Origin: Arachis hypogaea
Taxonomy: Eukaryota; Streptophyta; Magnoliopsida; Fabales; Fabaceae
NCBI RefSeq assembly: GCF_003086295.3
Contig: NC_092055.1
Coordinates: 126,023,484 to 126,087,483, forward strand
Direction: 5' to 3'
DNA length: 64,000 bases
Each line of letters opens with the position of its first letter. Positions within the stretch are counted from its first letter, which is position 1. Positions 11,891 to 23,254 of the stretch are shown here, piece by piece. Both the position numbers and the translations under genes were made by a program. Below the pieces are notes generated by a model that saw only the letters and a list, made by a program, of their open reading frames with translations, made no database searches and had not been told where the DNA came from.

Positions 11891-14799
11891 CCACTTTTCT
11901 CACAAATCGGAGCTCAGATCGACGACCTATTTGCGGCTATGTGTTCCTCTCAACTCCCTCTACGTTTTTATACTACTTTTGTGGTGAGTAATCACGAGAA
12001 CCATACTATATTTCTCTATGTCTTGGTAATTTTGCGTTTTTAGGTATGTGGATGTTGGAATTGGTGATTTTGATGCTTTAGGGGAAGCTCAAGCTCAATT
12101 TCTAGCAGTTTTTATCCATGATCATGTAGAGTAAGGTAAGAGAACTCTTCTCCTCTACTTTTTCCAATTTGTATGGGAACCTATTATGAACCATGTGAAA
12201 TTTGGATATAATTAGATTGAATAGAGTTGCTTGAGTGCTTGCCTTGATTGGTGTTGATTAAAGCTTAGATTAATTAAGGCTTGGATTGGCCAGAGAGGAA
12301 GGTCAAGAGGTTGGAACCACTGTCAACCAAGGTATGGGTTTCGATTTCGGATAATCACTATATAATGCTATGTAAAAACCTAGGCTAGTTAACTTTAAGA
12401 TATTGTTGAATTGATGTTGTTGATGATAATGGCTTTGTATGATATTGGATGTTGAATAAAAATGGCCGGAGACCTTGAATAATTGAGTTCCTCTTGTTTG
12501 GTATGTGTTAGTATTATGTTTAATTTATTGAAAATTGGAGTTGTTTATGATGAATAGGTAAAATTGAATTTGGGAAGATTGATTGTTGTTTGTTTGGAGA
12601 ATTATATGAAGATAAGCTTTAAGAATGAGATGAAATTGGATGTTTGATGAGTTATAGAGTGAAATGAATGGATATGGTTTAAGTTAGAGTATGGATGAGG
12701 ATTTGGGTATTGATTTCAAAAGAGAAGGTTTTGGGAAGTGTCAAAGTTTGGATGTTGTAGAAAAATGTGTAATTTTGTCATTTTGGTCAATTTTGAAGGA
12801 CAATAACTTAGCATCCGGAACTTGAAAATGAATGAAATTTGTCTTAAATTAAAATTAGAAATGTCTACTTTAAGACCGTTGAATAATGGAGAAAAAATAA
12901 TTTTTGAAGAAAAAGTTATGGGTGATTGAAAATTGGTGGTTAAAATTGAATTATGTAGATTCTTTAGAGTTAGTGGCTGAACGAGGTTTCCTACGTATGC
13001 ATCATTGCACTTTTGTGCGTACGCACGAAACCTGCATACGTACCATTGTGCTAATTTTTCTGAAGTTCTGTTTTTGAACTGTTAAGCCTTTTCGGTGAGC
13101 TTGTAAACCCCTGTAACCTCCGTATGAAGATCTTGATTTTATTGAGGATGGAATTAATGGATTTTAATTTGGTATACTCTCTTATAAAACTTATAAAATA
13201 AAATATTTTAAATGTTATGGGATGGTAGTTCGTCCCACCCACGGTGAAGTCGGTGACTTGTCCTGCTCAAGGATTGATATGGTCCATTGCTTTAATAACA
13301 GATCGGGTTATATGAAATTATAAATTACTAAATGGGTTAAGATTTTGATTATGATTGAGTATGATTATAAATGCGATATGGTAACTGAATTGGCAAGGAT
13401 GTGGATTTTGTCCCACTTGCGTTATTGAAATTGTGGGAATGATGGTTCTTCCGGCCTATGGTGACGACGGTGGCTTTGTCCCACTCACAGATAGACAAGT
13501 TGAGGTTGAGGATTCTTTCTCTTGTGTTACAGTGGATAAGTGGGATTAAAGATTCTATCTCTTGTTATATCGGGAGATTGGATAGAAGGTTGAGGATTTT
13601 TTTCGATTCAATTTCTGATTATGATGTGAATAATTTAGGTTGAGGATTCTTTATTGTTGCATTAGAGTCTCTCTCTAGTTTCATGGTGAGAAGGCACACT
13701 CCTTTGGGTGGGACGACACTCTCTGTTGTTTTATATGGCATAGGCTATACCTCAAAGAGTAGGTGAGAAGACACTCTCCTTTGTTTCATATGATTCCTCA
13801 ATGATAATTCCTCCTAGGAATGCGCAACAGAGAGACAATATCCGGGTTAGATACCAGATGTGTCGGGTATGACAGTTTAATCAACACTTGAGCTCACGGT
13901 CAGTAGGATAGGCATGCATCATGTGTATTTGTTTGTCATTACTTGGTGTGCATAATTATTTTGGTTTACCTATTTGATAATCCTGTTTAACTGCTAAATA
14001 TATTACTTGTTCTAAATATTCTTATTTGTGATTGTTTGGTGTGATTGCTTGTTTGTGTTTGCATTCCATCAAAAATATAGAAACTGAGAACAATAAAGAT
14101 GACTGTTGGGAGTGGATGAGATTAGTAGTAGATTAAATTACTTTTACCTTAGCAAATTTAACGTTGTATAGATTAGTTAAGACCCTAGACTTGGATTCAT
14201 GTGAAGTTGGAGATCAAGATTGTCTAGAGGGTTCATGTGTTCTTATGTAATTTTTATTTGAAACTGTTACCCTACTAGGAATCTTCGGGTTCTCACTCGT
14301 TGTTGTTATTCTGTTTTACAGATACAGGACGCAACGCACCTCGCCGAGAGTGTAGGATTTTATGTGATGAAACGAAGAGGATTCTTTTAAGATTTATTTT
14401 AGCTCTAGAATTCTCTCACCTTTTGAAAATATATTGTTGTATAACTTAAATTCTTCCTAGAGGCTTTTATTGGATAAATAGGTTGTCTATTTTGTATATT
14501 CTCTAGTATTGTAATATTATAACCGGCTTTTTTTCGGAGGTCGAGACTAATGATTATTATGTATATATTTTATTATGTAAATTATTGAATCTTTAAATAT
14601 TTTTCGCTTTTGTATACAACGTTTACCGCTTTAACACGTCTGTGTGTGTTTAATAGTTTTCAGTGTTTATTTTTCTTACGGGTTCTTAGTTATAATATCA
14701 TTCTTCTATAATTATATATGTATTTTTTTAAGTGTTGTAATGTCTCATCACTGTTGATTTATAACTATAGCATAAATTTCTGTGTGGTAGGATATTATA
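11890..14799 (+). mobile_element. Ty3/gypsy (Tekay/Del-like) LTR remnant
   Basis: A long non-coding segment that inserted into or replaced the right part of the MULE remnant. Positions 14310-14360 hold 'cagatacaggacgcaacgca' and 'gccgagagtgtagg', and the end near 14771-14799 reads 'cataaatttctgtgtggtag' then 'gatattata'. I recognise this as the 3' end of Tekay-type LTRs of legumes, which normally end ...TATTACA. Positions 12975-13045 contain 'tacgtatgcatcattgcac' and 'gtgcgtacgcacgaaacc'. Repeated 'gaggattctttctcttg' words occur at 13505-13660. The 5' end is not recognisable, so it is probably truncated. Confidence 0.5.
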
Positions 14800-15270
14800 G
14801 AAATGGTGTTGGATTTTCAAGATTTAGTAGAAAATATGAAAGTATTCACATGATTTAGTACAATGGTAAGTAGTTTGATCTTTTCCATTTATATTTTTTA
14901 ACTAATTTATTCTTGCATAAGTTGATAATATAATAATAAGAAATTTTAAATTAATAAAATATTTTTTTATGATACTCCTAAAACACATTAGTAAAGCGCG
15001 TATATATAGGTATAAAGAAAAAATCTTGAAAGTTAATATTACAAAATTAATATTGTAGCAAACATTTAATATTTTAAAAAATATAATAGCTAAATCATGC
15101 TGGAGAATTCTAATGAAATCTAACTCTCTAATCAACAGAAACTACTTGAGCAAATGTTGAAAGAGGTAATCAAATAAAGATTATGGACGACTGTGGCTTA
15201 AAAAAGTTAAATCGTAAAATATCAATAAATAATTCCAAACTCAAATTTAATTTCGATAAATTAGATCATT
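14800..15270. other. AT-rich, nothing recognised
   Basis: No coding signature, no clear repeat boundary. The minus-strand ORF at 14902-15135 is AT-driven and without any domain I recognise. Confidence 0.4.
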
Positions 15271-15279
15271 TATAATAGA

Positions 15280-15660
15280 CAGTAGAAAAAATATATAATC
15301 AGAAGACAACTCATACGGTCATGCCAGCAATAGCAATAGAAATTCTTAAAATTGATATTAGTGAGACGGGAGAAGACCAAATTATCTGGGTAGAAGAATA
15401 GGATGACAATTTTACAATGGCTTCTATGTATAAAGAAGCCTTCCAAACACTATACCGATATCAGCTAACTTCCAGAAGGGTCCAGAAAGAAAAGTCTTTG
15501 GAACTTCTTGTGGGATTTTCAAGGACCACAAAAAATAAAGGTCATATGAAAAAGGTCTCCATGACGAACTTCCAATTTGCTGTCACCTCCACCGCCGATT
15601 GTCATCAATACCCGAAAGTTACTCTAGGGATGTATATTCCATTACCATGAGAATCAAATA
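15280..15660 (+). pseudogene. LINE (L1-type) reverse-transcriptase C-terminal (zf-RVT) remnant
   Basis: In shifting frames the sequence gives DQIIWVEE..., MASMYKEAFQTLYRYQ, WNFLWDFQGPQKIKV and DELPICCHLHRRLSSIPES. This order (I-W ... S-Y/MYKE ... W-x-I/F-PQKIK-x-F-x-W ... LP...L.RR) is the zf-RVT region downstream of the reverse transcriptase in plant L1 LINEs and non-LTR derived genes. Frameshifts after 15540 break it, and no cysteine pair of the finger is left. Nothing upstream resembles the RT domain, so this is a short fragment. Confidence 0.45.
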
Positions 15661-16392
15661 TACTCAGGAGAAAGGTGGAAATTGAAATGATGATATTTTA
15701 ATTTCTTGGAATCAGACTTATTTAAAAATAATTTTTTAAATTTTAAATCAAACATGGAAATACGATATTTTTATTTTAAAATTTTTAAAAATTATTTATA
15801 ATTTTCCCAACCACACACACCCTAGATATAATAATTTGGGAAAAACAGTTAATCAATACTTAATTGATTGTCTAAAGTCACAAAATGTATCGAGGATGAC
15901 AAATCATGGAGTATACCTGCAGAATAATAGTACAAAAAAAAAATACTAGAAAAGATGGCTTAGATTCTTGAAAAAATTAGAAGAAGACAATTAATTAAAA
16001 AAAAAAAAAACTTAGGCAATAACAATACTCTAAAAAATTTGGACTGCAAGAAATTTGCATGTTTTGAGCTCAAAAACACCTCTTCTGAGATGATTCTAGC
16101 CTCAAGCACGAAGCTCATGGAGGTATTCCAAAGAAGAAATGAAACTTAGAGTGAAATAGGATTATATTTTAATCTAGACAAAGTATTTAATGGATTTGTC
16201 AAAGAAAGCTCTGGAGTTATTTAAATTATTTATAAAATTATTCTTAACTTTTTTGAGCAATAATATTTCTTATATTTCTAAAACAAATTTAGGACTAATC
16301 TACAATATTCTCAAATTGAATATATTATCCACCCTAAAAAATAATTTTTTTACCCGAAAAAAATATTCACTATTTTTATTTATATTCATATG
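15661..16392. other. AT-rich, nothing recognised
   Basis: No supported gene. A short plus ORF at 16190-16393 is Phe/Leu/Asn-rich and reflects base composition. A stretch at 16080-16150 is somewhat less AT-rich but has no recognisable product. Confidence 0.4.
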
Positions 16393-16775
16393 AGAAAACA
16401 AATTCCAATCACCCATTTGAAAAAAAACAATTCCTAATTATTCATATTCTTTTTGTTAGGAAACAAAAAATTCTCTAACTTGAAGTTCCTATCGAAGCGA
16501 CATGATAGCTGGCTCCTCTGAAGTTGGTGCAAGATCACCACTTCGCGGCAGACGTCCTCAACGTCTATGAGGACGTTAGTGCAGAGCTTTCGCTTGGAGA
16601 TGCTCTTACACGCGAGCAATTCGCATGTCTCACGGACGATGTAGTAACGAGCAAAGTCGGTGATAGACAATTGTGAGAAGATGAACAATTAAAATTTTTT
16701 TTTCATGTGAGGAATTGAGATTTGCTTTTTTTCACATGAATAATTGGAAATTTGTTCCTGTTTCTTTGATTTTGA
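16393..16775. mobile_element. Small element with inverted flanks carrying a kinase fragment
   Basis: The left flank (about 16393-16447, 'aaaacaaattccaatcaccc' then 'gaaaaaaaacaattcctaat') is inverted in the right flank (about 16703-16772, 'gaggaattgagatttgc' ... 'aattggaaatttgttcc'). The inverted arms are about 55-65 bp and imperfect. They enclose a GC-richer segment with CDPK-like coding sequence. That makes a small Pack-TIR element plausible. I could not identify a target duplication. Confidence 0.5.
16434..16688 (-). pseudogene. Calcium-dependent protein kinase (CDPK) N-lobe fragment
   Basis: The translation contains DFARYYIVRETCELLACKSI, SKRKL, and DVEDVCREVVILHQL. In CDPKs the kinase N-lobe runs G-x-G-x-F-G-V-T-Y ... 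YACKSISKRKL ... EDVRREIQIMHHL, with the Lys of ACK binding ATP and the Glu of REV/REI pairing with it in helix C. Both residues are present, but the glycine loop is damaged (a probable frameshift turns FGVTY into FARYY) and the C-lobe and EF hands are absent. The base composition differs sharply from the AT-rich surroundings, which fits a captured gene piece. Confidence 0.65.
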
Positions 16776-17721
16776 TTTTTTTTTTCATAGTTTTTCAGAA
16801 TATTAAATTAAAATTATTTTAATTTAATTTTTTATTGCAAAAATATTTTGGTCACGATAATAAAAAAGATTATTTATTTTTTTAAAATAATTACAAAAAT
16901 ATATTTTTGTTTTTTTATAATTATGCATAAAAATATTTTAATATACATATTGATATAATATTTTTAAAAATAAATATTAATTGAAAAAATATAATTTATA
17001 TGACCATTTTTTACTCATTTAATTTTTTTTATCATAACAATAAGTATAAATTAGTCATTATACGAGAATAAACCCCAAAAAATTATTTTTTTTAGTTTTA
17101 GATATAAAATCATGATATGAATTAATAAAATTTAAGATTAAAAATATATAAAAAGAATTACAAAATAATATTCATTATCAACTCCAAAGTCGAAACGAAT
17201 AAAAATGGTAAAAAAAATTTTGGGTAAAAAAAATATTTCTTAAAGTAAGTGGTTATTTTTTAGTAGAATTAAAGACTCTCAATTAAACAATTATGCTTAT
17301 GATGCATTGAGTTTGGAGATACTGAGAACTAGCCTCATTAAATTTGCTTTAGAATATAATAAATAATGTTGCTCATAAGTAATACCATGAGTTATGGACT
17401 TTTTTATAAATAATTTAGACAACTCCATCTAATGGAGCTCTCTAAGAGTTTTATCAAATACTTTGCCTTTAATCTATTATATTTTAATTGGGAAGTATCG
17501 CTTTTATTATTGCTGGTTGTCCGAATTGGACCCAAACCTTTTGTATTTCATTTCCATGGACAAATGAATATCTCTAACTTTAAAAGAAAATTAAGAAATT
17601 ATTGTATTATTGACTAATTTGATATCTATTTTTGTATAAAATATTTTTAGAAATTAAAATTTAATTGCTACTAAAGTGTTAATAAAGACATGTTTTAAAT
17701 TTTAATTTTAAAATTAAGACA
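16776..17721. other. AT-rich intergenic DNA, nothing recognised
   Basis: No gene, RNA or clear mobile element that I can support. The short ORF at 17432-17617 has no recognisable domain. Confidence 0.45.
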
Positions 17722-18583
17722 TGCTACACATACAAGCTTTTTTGGTTTACAAGTTGGCACAAGTCCAACAAAACATACGCGCATTACACTCCCACATTCA
17801 AGAGTAAATACACGCACGTTATTCAACCACTTTCTGTTTTCAAAGCGCGCTACTCACCATGCATTATGAACGACTCTTCTTCTTCTTCCTCCATAAAAAC
17901 GAGTTTCTTGTCAAATTTGTTCGATCTCTTTCGTGCGTTCTCTCTTCGCCTTTTCATTCGTTGTTTTACCTGCGTTTATTATTGGTATTCTTGCTTCCTT
18001 TTTTTTCAATTTTCATGGTTTCTGAAATCAAGTTTTGAAATCGTTTTGAAGATAATGGAACTTCAAAAATACACCCAAACGGTTACAGGAATTCACCCAA
18101 ACGGTTACAGGAATTCACCCAAGGGTTTAAGAAATACACCCAAAGAATTTAAGAAATACACCCAAAATTCGTTGAAGTACACCTTATGCATAATTCAGAA
18201 CTCTTCCTCTTTCTCCTTCTCATCTTCTGCTGCTTCTTCTTCTTCATTTTCTTATTTCATATTCTCATAATTCTTTTTTGGAGGAAAAAATCAAACAAAG
18301 AAGAAAAAAATACATAATGTTGCAAAATCAAAAGAAGAACGAGGAGAAACACGACGATGAAGATGAAATACTTCAAAAACAATTTCAGAGCTTGATGTCA
18401 AAAAATAATAGAAATCGAGAATAACGAAGAAAGAGAACAGAGAGAAAAGCAAGTAAATGAAAAAGGAGAAAGAGAAAGCAAGAAATTCAAAAAAAGAAAC
18501 AGAATCCTTTCAAAAATTAAAAATCTGTTAGAGGCGCGTTTGAGCGTAATATCAATTAGAGGACTTGTAAGACTTGTATAGCA
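17722..18583. mobile_element. MITE-like element with an internal 22-bp tandem repeat
   Basis: The left end reads TGCTACACATACAAGC and the right end on the minus strand TGCTATACAAGTCTTACAAG; 'acgcgcatta' and 'gcgcgtttgagcgtaata' follow inside each end. The inverted similarity is short and imperfect. The Ser/Phe-rich ORF at 17866-18270 is made of simple-sequence DNA and includes a tandem repeat, so I do not count it as a gene. Borders are approximate. Confidence 0.4.
18067..18182 (+). repeat. About five imperfect 22-bp tandem units
   Basis: Units follow the pattern 'acacccaaacggttacagga att' and drift to 'acacccaaagaatttaag'. They are consecutive and in the same orientation. The first two are nearly identical. 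Confidence 0.7.
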
Positions 18584-19132
18584 TAATCACTTGTATATAG
18601 AAATTAATCCTTTAAAATTTTTATTATTTCATATTTTTATTGAAAATCGATTCAATATAAATCTACTAATTGAATTGATGATTCAATAATTTAATAATCT
18701 GATCTCCATTCTAACAACTATGCGTAAATCAACTTCTAGAATATAATAGTTGAAAAAAAGAATAATCTTATTGAACGGAGAGTACATTAGAATTAAACTC
18801 AAATTATTACAATGCCCCCCACCATTAAGAAAAAGACAAAGTCCGGTGTTTATAATGCAACCTGATGGACAGCAACACTGTTGACTGTACCCATTACATC
18901 CTGATTCAGCAAATCAATTATGGCATCGATAAAAAAAAGGCGTAAAATAATGGGAAAAAGAAGATTAAAAGAAAAAAAGGTTAAAAGATTCTTTTTACAT
19001 TAAGTTCTTTTTTGACTGGTGGTATACTATGTGAATAGTGAATACTCCCTTTGTCTTTGACAAAAATATAAAATAAGAGTTTTCACTTTGTCCGTTCGTC
19101 ACATTGAAAGTTTGAGGGTGCATCACCCTAGA
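18584..19132. other. AT-rich intergenic DNA, nothing recognised
   Basis: No supported feature in this stretch. Confidence 0.4.
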
Positions 19133-19435
19133 CAAGGTTATGAGAATCGAATCTATCGTCAAACTGCTTTAGTTATTGGTTTATTAGTTTATAGATTTAA
19201 CCGATTCAATCGTAGTTGAACTGAAAAAATTATTTTATAATAAAATAATAAATAAAATATAAATAAACACATGAAAATATAATTATAATCTAATATAAAC
19301 TTTAAAATATCATTCAAATTAAAAGTACTATATAAATCAGAATGTTATAATCTCATTCAAATACAAATTCAAAAGTCAAAACAAAACAGCCAATCAAACA
19401 TAATATGACAACATTAAAATGATCCAAGTTTGTCA

Positions 19436-20432
19436 ATAATCATCAAAATCATCTATAACTTGCTGTAGATTTGTGTCGTTGATATCATCACCTTCATTTC
19501 CACTACTTGGACCAGAAAAAGCAAGTGGTTTAGCATAAAACGTACTACTACTACCACCACCACCACCTTGATCTAAATCAGTATCAATCTCATCTAACAA
19601 AATATAACACATTATCAATAAATTAAAGATCAAATTATTGTAATTTATCGTCTGATCAATAAACTATAATACTCACCAAGCAAGTCTTCAATATTACTTG
19701 GAAGAGCAGGCTCTTTTTCAACAACCTCTTCTGTCACCCAAAAGTCAACCATATCAATACTTTCAACATCGATTCGACCATATTGCACCTTTTACTTTCT
19801 TTTTTTTCCTTTCCATCCTAATAAATTAAATACAATATATGATAAGCCTAGTATATTAACTACACAAAATCTAATGATAAGAAATGAAAGGATGAAATAT
19901 ATATTACTTGGATTTAAGACGCAAATTATATGTAACATACACAATATCACGGGCCCGTTTGGATAGGTTCTTAAGTGACTTTTTTTAACTTTTAACTTAT
20001 GAAAAGATGTAGTATTAATGTATGGTACAATTTTCAAAGCAAAATTGTAACTTTCTAAAAAGCTATTTTGATGCTTAAGAAGAAGTTAAAAAAATGACTT
20101 CTCTCATAATAAAAAGTTTTTATCACTTTTCTCTTAAAATAAGTAATTTTAGAACTAAAAAACCAAATATAAAATAACTTATTTATAAGCTACTTTTAAT
20201 ATAAGCATTTATTGTTTAAGCTATTTCTTCAAAAGTAACTTAATTAAGTTGTCTATCCAAATTGGGCCTTAGCCTATCATGCTCTAATCTATTCCTTCTT
20301 TTTGTATGAATTTGATCAAAAAGACTTCAATTCCTTTCACACCCTGAAAAAGCAGATGCTTGGCTAAGAATGCGAACTGCCATGTTTTGTAAACATGGAG
20401 CAGAACCACCAAACAACTTCCACCATTCATCT
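19436..20432 (-). pseudogene. hAT transposase C-terminal remnant interrupted by a MITE
   Basis: Reading the minus strand from 20432: DEWWKLFGGSAPCLQNMAV..., QASAFSGCERN-stop-SLFDQIHTKRRNRLEHDR, the hATC dimerisation region (family pattern W...G.S.C.RNWS.F..IH.K.RNRL). A Trp of the family motif is a stop here. After the MITE the frame resumes as IVYVTYNLRLKS (about 19945-19910), then VQYGRIDVESIDMVDFWV and PALPSNIEDLL to a GT donor near 19680, and a last exon DEIDTDLDQGGGGG ... VIDDFDDY ending at 19436. Exon borders still look usable but the stop and the MITE disable the gene. The BED finger and catalytic core are missing. Confidence 0.75.
19951..20267. mobile_element. MITE (GGGCCCGTTTGGATA ends) inside the hAT transposase
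   Basis: The left end is GGGCCCGTTTGGATAGG and the right end on the minus strand AGGCCCAATTTGGATAG. The interior is AT-rich with mirrored 'aacttaattaag/ttcttaagtgac' words and no coding potential. It lies exactly between two exon pieces of the hAT C-terminus (EHDR and IVYV), which fixes its borders to within a few bases. The flanking triplets do not give a clean duplication, so its superfamily (PIF/Harbinger or hAT) is unclear. Confidence 0.65.
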
Positions 20433-21578
20433 ACAAGTTACAATCCCATATCTCAAGTATTAGTTATCAAATTAAGGAAACGAAAACATAAAATAAGTAA
20501 ATAACTAAACGAAAACAATGGTTTTTTTCAATTTCTATATCACAACAGCCAACTCCAACCCAATAATCTCAACTCTCAAGTTCACAATAAACAACATTTA
20601 AAATTATTCAAAATTTTTCAACAAACAACAAAATCCAGTTCAGTAAACAAAGCAAAATCAGTTCAGTAAACAACAATTATTAACCAAAGTTCACTGTTCA
20701 GTTTAGTAGGATCAGTTGAATCAGTTTAAAGTTTCACACTACACAGTTCAAAGAAAAATAAAATAGGGAGACAGAGTTCACAATTTTAGAGTTCATCATG
20801 TCACACTTCAGTGACTTTAGTTCATAGAGCTTCACAAAATCAAACAACTATTCAATCATACTCATCAGGGAGACAGAGACATGCAACCGTTATTCAATCA
20901 AACAATCATATCTAAAAAGAAATACCTGGAACTCTGGAAGCTCGAAGGCGCCTTCAAAAGAACATGCAATAGGGAGAGTGCGAGACAGTGACGCCGAGTG
21001 ACCAAGCAATGGTGGAGCACCTTCGAAGGAACGACGGCTACTACGCGATGGAGGTGGCTGTTCGAAGGAACGACGACTGATGCGCAATTAGGTGGCTGTT
21101 CGAAGGAACGACGGTGGTGGCACGACGCGGTGGCTGGACGGAGGTGAGGGACGACTGGATGACGAGCTCGATGAGAACCCCTGTTGTGTGAGAGTCAGAG
21201 AGGCGTTCTCACTTCTGAAGCTCGATGAGAAGGGGGATTCAGGGATTGAATTAGGGATTTAGGGCTAAGCAGAGGCTGAAATGGCAACGTTTTGCTACCC
21301 AGCCAAAAAATCGGTCGGATCACGGTTCGGTTCGACCGACCGGTAACCGACAGGTTCACCGGTTCAATTCTGATTTTTAAATTCTGCAATTTTACTGTTT
21401 AACCGAATCATTTTTCTATGCGGTTCACAATTCAACCGGTTCGACCGGCCGATCCGAACTGATTTTCAGAACCTTGCCTAGAAATAAAAATTTCCATTTA
21501 ACATGCCACACGAGTGACCATACAATACAATCTACTAAATAACATTCCGTTCATTTGAGCGATTACTTTAAATTAAGA

Positions 21579-22868
21579 GTATTTATCTATTTTAGTTCTC
21601 AAAAAATTTTAAGTCAGATACTTTAATTTTTAATTAAAATTAATTATTTGATTGGTCTCTAACAATTAATTTTATCAATTACTTAGATCCTTGATTCTGC
21701 CAACTCTAATGGAAGACAAAATGAACCCTGACAACTCGAATAGGGGACAAAATGATCCCTGACTCCTTTGTTCGAAAACAGCATTGTTCTTTCTTAATTT
21801 TCATCATATCTCGCATAATTCTAACATTCATACTCTCCTTCTTCACTTTCACAGTCTTCTTTTTCATCTTTTCCTTCTTCCTCTTCAACTCCAAGATCGA
21901 GCCAGTGTAACTGCCACGCGTGTCGCACCTACTTCAACATGTCATGGACCACACACTTTCTAAATCTTTGTGACTAGTACACCCACTTCCTCCGCACTTC
22001 ATCCATCAGAAGCATCTACCTCCACGTCCTCGATAACAGTATCACCACCAACCCCGACAACGTCCACCACATCCTCAAGACCAAGTTCCACAACTACCCA
22101 AAGGGCACGCCTTTCTCTACTCTCCTACAAGCAATATAGATTGTTGGACATTAGGATATCATGAGAAGATTTTTCTTCGACATCATATGCAAATTCTCAT
22201 TTGCAATGGACCCCGAGTGCTTCATTCCTTCTTTTCCAGAGTCCAAGTTGGCAGGCAACTTCGACCTCGCATCCAAGCTATTAGTACAACGAGGAATGTC
22301 GCTATTGCCGCTCATATGAAAACTGAAGTGATTACTGAAATTGGTTCGAAGAAGAAGGTGAAGGAAGCAATCGAAGTGGTGGACAATGTGGTTATGGAGA
22401 TGATAGGATAGAAGAGGAGGAAGATGGCGACGATGGGTATTAACAAATCAAACTTGCTGTCTAGATTCATGGGATCTATCAAAGACGACAAATACTTGAG
22501 AGACATAGTCATTAGTTTCCGGAGTATGAATTGGTTGAAAACAAGTTAAGGATTTTTCTTCTTGTGAACATTGAAGTTGCAGAGTGTGCCTTGTGTAGCT
22601 TGAAGTTACAGTGTTAAACTGTTAGTGTTATGCGAGATATGATGGAAATTAAGGGAGAACAATGTCGTTTCCGAACAGAAGAGGTCAGGGATCATTTTGT
22701 CCCCTGTTAAAGTTGTTAGGAACCATTTTGTCTTCCGTTAGAGTTGACGGAGTCAAGGACCTAAGTGACTGACATAATTAATTGTTAGGGACCAATCGAG
22801 TAATTAATTTTAGTTGGGGACTAAAGTGTCTGATCCGAAATTCTTTGAGGACCAAAATGGATAAATAC
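21579..22868. mobile_element. Pack-MULE with about 250-bp TIRs carrying a P450 fragment
   Basis: Both ends read GTATTTATC(C/T)ATTTT(A/G)GT(C/T)CTC into the element. The TIRs (21579 to about 21825; about 22620-22868) stay aligned through 'ggaagacaaaatg', 'ggggacaaaatgatccctga' and 'catcatatctcgcata'. Flanking 9-mers AAATTAAGA and ATTGAAAGA match partly, so a 9-bp duplication has decayed. The interior between the TIRs is coding-like sequence of a cellular cytochrome P450, not a transposase. This is the structure of a Pack-MULE. Confidence 0.85.
21840..22520 (+). pseudogene. Captured cytochrome P450 fragment, CYP94-like (fatty-acid omega-hydroxylase family)
   Basis: Frame starting at 21900: QCNCHACRTYFNMSWTTHF, then after a stop YTHFLRTS, LHVLDNSITTNPDNVHHILK, TKFHNYPKGTPFSTLLQA. 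A second block from about 22158: DIMRRFFFDIICKFSFAMDP, ECFIPSFPESKLAGNFDLAS, KLLVQRG. A third from about 22320: EIGSKKKVKEAIEVVDNVVM, EMIG-stop-KRRK, INKSNLLSRFMGSI, KDDKYLRDIVISF. These are consecutive landmarks of CYP94 proteins (N-terminal CxCxxCR, ANPxNVEHILKT, FDxICKFSFGLDP, DLLSRFM, YLRDIVISFLLAGRDT). It stops just before the I-helix AGRDT motif; the ExxR and heme-Cys regions are absent. Parts between blocks 1 and 2 are deleted, and several stops are present. No function is expected, apart from possible small-RNA effects on the donor gene. Confidence 0.85.
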
Positions 22869-23254
22869 ATTGAAAGAAATAATTATTTTTTGATATATCC
22901 TTATTAAATATTCTAAAATATAATAGAATAATACTATACATCAAAGTCTTTTTATGAACCAAGCCTAACCAAATTAAATAATAAAATTTGGAATAAGTTA
23001 ATTATAACTAATTTTTATTATGTTAAACCAACTTAATTAGACTTGATTAACAAAAAAAATTTAAATGTATAATATTATTGAATATAATATACACAATACA
23101 TTTAGCATTAAGAAAGAGTATATTATCGTACCAAATTGCTTGCAAAACCAATTTTCATTTTTCAAACATTTCCTTTTAAAATATTTTAGCATTAAACTAA
23201 AACGTAAACTCATTCTTGCAGCCCACGTTATGTGATTTAAAAAATTTGAATTTC
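22869..23254. other. AT-rich spacer, nothing recognised
   Basis: No coding or repeat signature that I can support between the Pack-MULE and the LINE. Confidence 0.4.

Larger units (their letters stand above)
10160..11900. mobile_element. MULE remnant: left TIR, PMD fragment (+) abutting transposase fragment (-)
   Basis: The left end has three subterminal palindromes of the 'tatctcgtttacactgtaaa' family (10280-10420), the same family as in the large MULE at 47.5-56.7 kb. The left border sequence 'taaataaataaaataaatat' is also shared. Inside are a PMD fragment on the plus strand and a transposase fragment on the minus strand that meet at about 11340. Compared with the large MULE, the distal parts of both genes are missing, as if an internal deletion had joined them. 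The right end is lost at the gypsy LTR starting near 11890. Confidence 0.7.
19133..21476 (-). mobile_element. Defective hAT element (CAAGGTT...AACCTTG ends)
   Basis: The left end is CAAGGTTATGAGAATCGAAT and the right end on the minus strand CAAGGTTCTGAAAATCAGTT, a terminal repeat common to plant hAT elements. The flanks 'accctaga' and 'cctagaaa' share CCTAGA with a 2-bp offset, so the 8-bp duplication is degraded. Near the right end are several 'cggttcgaccg' words. The interior keeps only the C-terminal part of a transposase on the minus strand; the region 20440-21180 has repeated 'ttcgaaggaacgacg' words but no coding domain. It is therefore an internally deleted, non-autonomous copy. Confidence 0.7.

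Noticed and set aside
21970..22164. Thr/Ser-rich 64-codon ORF
   Set aside because: It is an out-of-frame reading of the captured P450 fragment.
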